Under the pieces are notes generated by a model. The model made no database searches, was not told the DNA's origin, and saw only the letters and a program-made list of their open reading frames with translations. Both the position numbers and the translations under genes were made by a program. A stretch of DNA of 64,000 nt from Martensiomyces pterosporus (taxonomy: Eukaryota; Kickxellomycota; Kickxellomycetes; Kickxellales; Kickxellaceae): NCBI GenBank assembly GCA_025201845.1, contig MU603965.1, forward strand, positions 84,862-148,861. Direction: 5' to 3'. Positions 62,325 to 64,000 of the stretch are shown here, piece by piece (the first letter of the stretch is position 1; each line of letters opens with the position of its first letter).

Positions 62325-62630
62325 TTACTCTGTGCATGGGTGGCTGTGGTAGTGGAGGCGCTCATGTGCCGACAGACTTGCTCTTCGGCCGCCACTGCAG
62401 CAGCATTTTGGCGGCGGAGCACCGCATGTCCCCGATGCTTGTAGGAGATCTTGGCTACAGCAGGAGGCGCTGCGCCGCCTGTATATTGTGTGTTTGGCCG
62501 GTCGTGGCGGCAATTTGAAGCTCAGCGTGTACTCGTCGGAGGAGTCGCTGGGTTCATGGCAGGCAAAGAGCAGGTGATCAAAGTAGGCATCAGCCGAGGT
62601 AGCTACGAAACAGCATGATGTGCACTCCAT
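62325..62630 (-). CDS. Mini zinc-finger-like protein E
   Basis: 101 residues from the ATG at 62630. It begins MECTSCCFVATSADAYFDHL, then LFACHEP. C3 and C6 are followed by H19 (C-x2-C-x12-H) and by C24/H25. The string AD-x-YFDHLLF is nearly the same as in mini gene B. The long tail has extra Cys (SASCCSQ, PKCCCSGG) and a His-rich end. Directly upstream on its strand are a TATTTAA box and a 22-base palindrome. Function unknown; the neighbouring ZIP transporter may be coincidence. Confidence 0.7.
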   Translation of the reverse strand: MECTSCCFVATSADAYFDHLLFACHEPSDSSDEYTLSFKLPPRPAKHTIYRRRSASCCSQDLLQASGTCGAPPPKCCCSGGRRASLSAHERLHYHSHPCTE

Positions 62631-63344
62631 CCTTGAACACGCTGGTGGTGCGTCTATGGGTTAGCGTACTATGAATACGGAAACGAAAGAAAAGTCAACG
62701 TGTGGTCGTGTTGACGAGAGGCATGAAGCCCTCCCTTCGCCGTCGCTGCTGAGCCTAGCTGCTTAAATACAGGCAAAACGTTTTGCCTGTCTGCCATGCA
62801 CAAGCCCTCTCCCCCTTTTTCCTTCCTCAAAACACGGGAAGGGAATACGCCCTTTCGCTATTTCCAACACTTTGTCGCGTGTGTTTGGTTGTACCACGCA
62901 TCAGATCATCGATCTCGGTTACACGCCAGAGATCGATATCGGTCGCAAAGTAAACAAAATACTCCGCTATCATCGATAATGCGTTCGCAATCATGTGACT
63001 GGCCCGTTAGATGCCAGAGCAAAACGTCTTGCAAGCATCGGGATGTGTGTGCGTGTGTGCAAACCGTTTTTCTCCACTGCACATGTTGGCTAAGGACCAT
63101 GCGCATGCTGGTCTGATCAGTGACTGCACTGAGTACTTGGCTGATGTATATGTGGGAGGTTTATATCGCCTCTTTTGCCTGTCTCTGTTTCCTCTTCGTT
63201 TGGTAGCATGGCTGGGACCATGTCTGGACCCCCGGACAGGATAAGAAACACCAAGTGTTACATATCGGTTAAACCACAAGTCACAAAGACAGTCCCTCAA
63301 AATAACTGGCGCATTTCTGTTGTACTTGGCAATTTATTGAATGT
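62631..63344. other. Promoter region of mini gene E and 3' flank of hexokinase-like gene 3
   Basis: A stretch of 714 bases. It contains TATTTAA on the minus strand (62769-62763), the 22-base palindrome at 62769-62790, and four ATCGAT-type sites between 62905 and 62980, two of them in a 9-base inverted repeat (62908-62916 and 62929-62937). No gene is supported. Confidence 0.55.
62769..62790. promoter_or_regulatory. Perfect 22-base palindrome upstream of mini gene E
   Basis: The sequence ACAGGCAAAAC and its exact reverse complement are joined without spacer, centred on AACGTT. On the minus strand it directly abuts a TATTTAA box, about 140 bases before the ATG at 62630. It could be a binding site for a dimeric regulator; the factor is unknown. 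Confidence 0.6.
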
Positions 63345-64000
63345 TTATATGCTGATGGCAGTAACAGCAGAGCCAATAAGGTCCGAGTTGCGGCGCTGGA
63401 AGTGGATGTTTGCCCGGGCAGCAGACGCCTTGATCAACTGCTCCTGCAGCGTAGCAATCGTGTTCTCGTACATCTTGCGGTTCATGTCGAACAGAGCGCC
63501 GCTGAGAGCAACCGACGCAGAGCTGACATTGGCGTTGCTCTTCAGAACAAGGGCTGCAAGCGCTGCGCCAGAGAGGCGTGATGCACGGGTGGCAACGGTC
63601 TCGCACAGCGCACGGATGATCTGGCGGTCGCCAAGCGAGGTGGCAATGCCGTACTCCGCAGCGAAGATTCCGTCAACAGTGCTGAGCTCCTCAGACTCGT
63701 CCTCCATGATAGATCCCATGTATGCCGTGTGGAACGAGTAGTTGTTGCTGATTTTCTCGACTGGGCACCTGACTGTGAACAGGAGATGGCTGTCCATGAA
63801 GTCGGTGATCAGGTTGCGCACGATCTCGCCGAGGTACTGGTCGGCAACCATCTTCTCGAATGCCTGGTGGCCAGGGTTGCGCGACTCGCGGTCGATGCGG
63901 TGGTCCCACATGGTGAGCGGCAGCGACTCGGTGGACGAGCCAAAGCGGCCGAGCTCGGTGTTGATGGCCACCTCGTCGGTGTCGTGAGCACTTCCGGCGG
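63345..64000 (-). CDS. Hexokinase-family pseudoenzyme 3, 3' part only
   Basis: The C-terminal 217 codons of a third hexokinase-like gene; the 5' part lies beyond the window edge. It reads INTELGRFG, NPGHQAFEKMVADQYLGEIV and ends LIGSAVTAISI before TAA. It is collinear with codons 28830-29485 of copy 1 on the opposite strand, with no indel. Amino-acid differences are few: P to V (NANV), Q to R (SAAR) and a cluster in the last eight residues. Like copy 1 it has NTELGRF in place of NxEWGxF. Its sequence could serve to model the part of copy 1 hidden in the gap, once the neighbouring window is read. Confidence 0.9.
   Translation of the reverse strand, partial: AGSAHDTDEVAINTELGRFGSSTESLPLTMWDHRIDRESRNPGHQAFEKMVADQYLGEIVRNLITDFMDSHLLFTVRCPVEKISNNYSFHTAYMGSIMEDESEELSTVDGIFAAEYGIATSLGDRQIIRALCETVATRASRLSGAALAALVLKSNANVSSASVALSGALFDMNRKMYENTIATLQEQLIKASAARANIHFQRRNSDLIGSAVTAISI
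63345..64000 (-). repeat. Long inverted duplicate, right copy
   Basis: Partner of 28830-29485, in inverted orientation about 34 kb away, about 97 percent identical by eye. Identity is almost perfect up to about 63,440 and then drops towards the stop codon. Sequence beyond the stop is unrelated to the left copy. Confidence 0.9.

Overview
This window is nuclear DNA of a filamentous or otherwise early-diverging fungus. The evidence is spliced genes with short GT-AG introns (mostly 95-200 nt, TAG acceptors, one perfect TACTAAC branch site), secreted proteins with kexin-type sites, and a standard fungal core set (RHO1, UFD2, ATG22, MDV1, DPH6, APC4, SEN15, ENP2/NOL10, HUL4, SCS2/VAP). A zoopagomycete such as Kickxellomycotina would fit, but that placement is inference; no rRNA or marker gene here proves it. 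No tRNA, rRNA, transposon or CRISPR array was recognised.

Layout. Positions 1-27,900 are gene-sparse: two secreted CAP-domain proteins, a DHA2-type MFS exporter, RHO1, UFD2, an ATG22-like vacuolar transporter, and two membrane-anchored trypsin-fold proteins that have lost the catalytic His and Asp, separated by intergenic stretches of up to 2.8 kb. From 27,963 to 31,362 two hexokinase-family proteins with degenerate catalytic motifs sit in tandem; the first contains a 295-base assembly gap. From 31,460 to 55,955 the DNA is compact and mostly housekeeping: MDV1, DPH6, a Git3-like receptor, APC4, SEN15, ENP2, the HECT ligase HUL4, a TOPORS-like RING protein, a second 7TM protein and a VAP protein. 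From 57,013 to 60,119 three intronless Rho-type GTPases lie in tandem, followed by a ZIP metal transporter and, at the right edge, an inverted and nearly identical second copy of the first hexokinase-like gene.

Scattered through both zones are five very small genes encoding one C-x2-C-x12-H zinc-finger-like module each (starts at 13,988, 17,688, 24,902, 50,820 and 62,630). All five are on the minus strand, and each lies tail-to-tail 69-472 nt beyond the stop codon of a plus-strand gene. This dispersed family, the catalytically degenerate hexokinase family with an apparent gene-conversion tract, the dead-protease pair and the divergent Rho cluster are the most unusual contents. Many genes needed exon joins; the proposed junctions were checked for reading phase by hand but not by RNA evidence.
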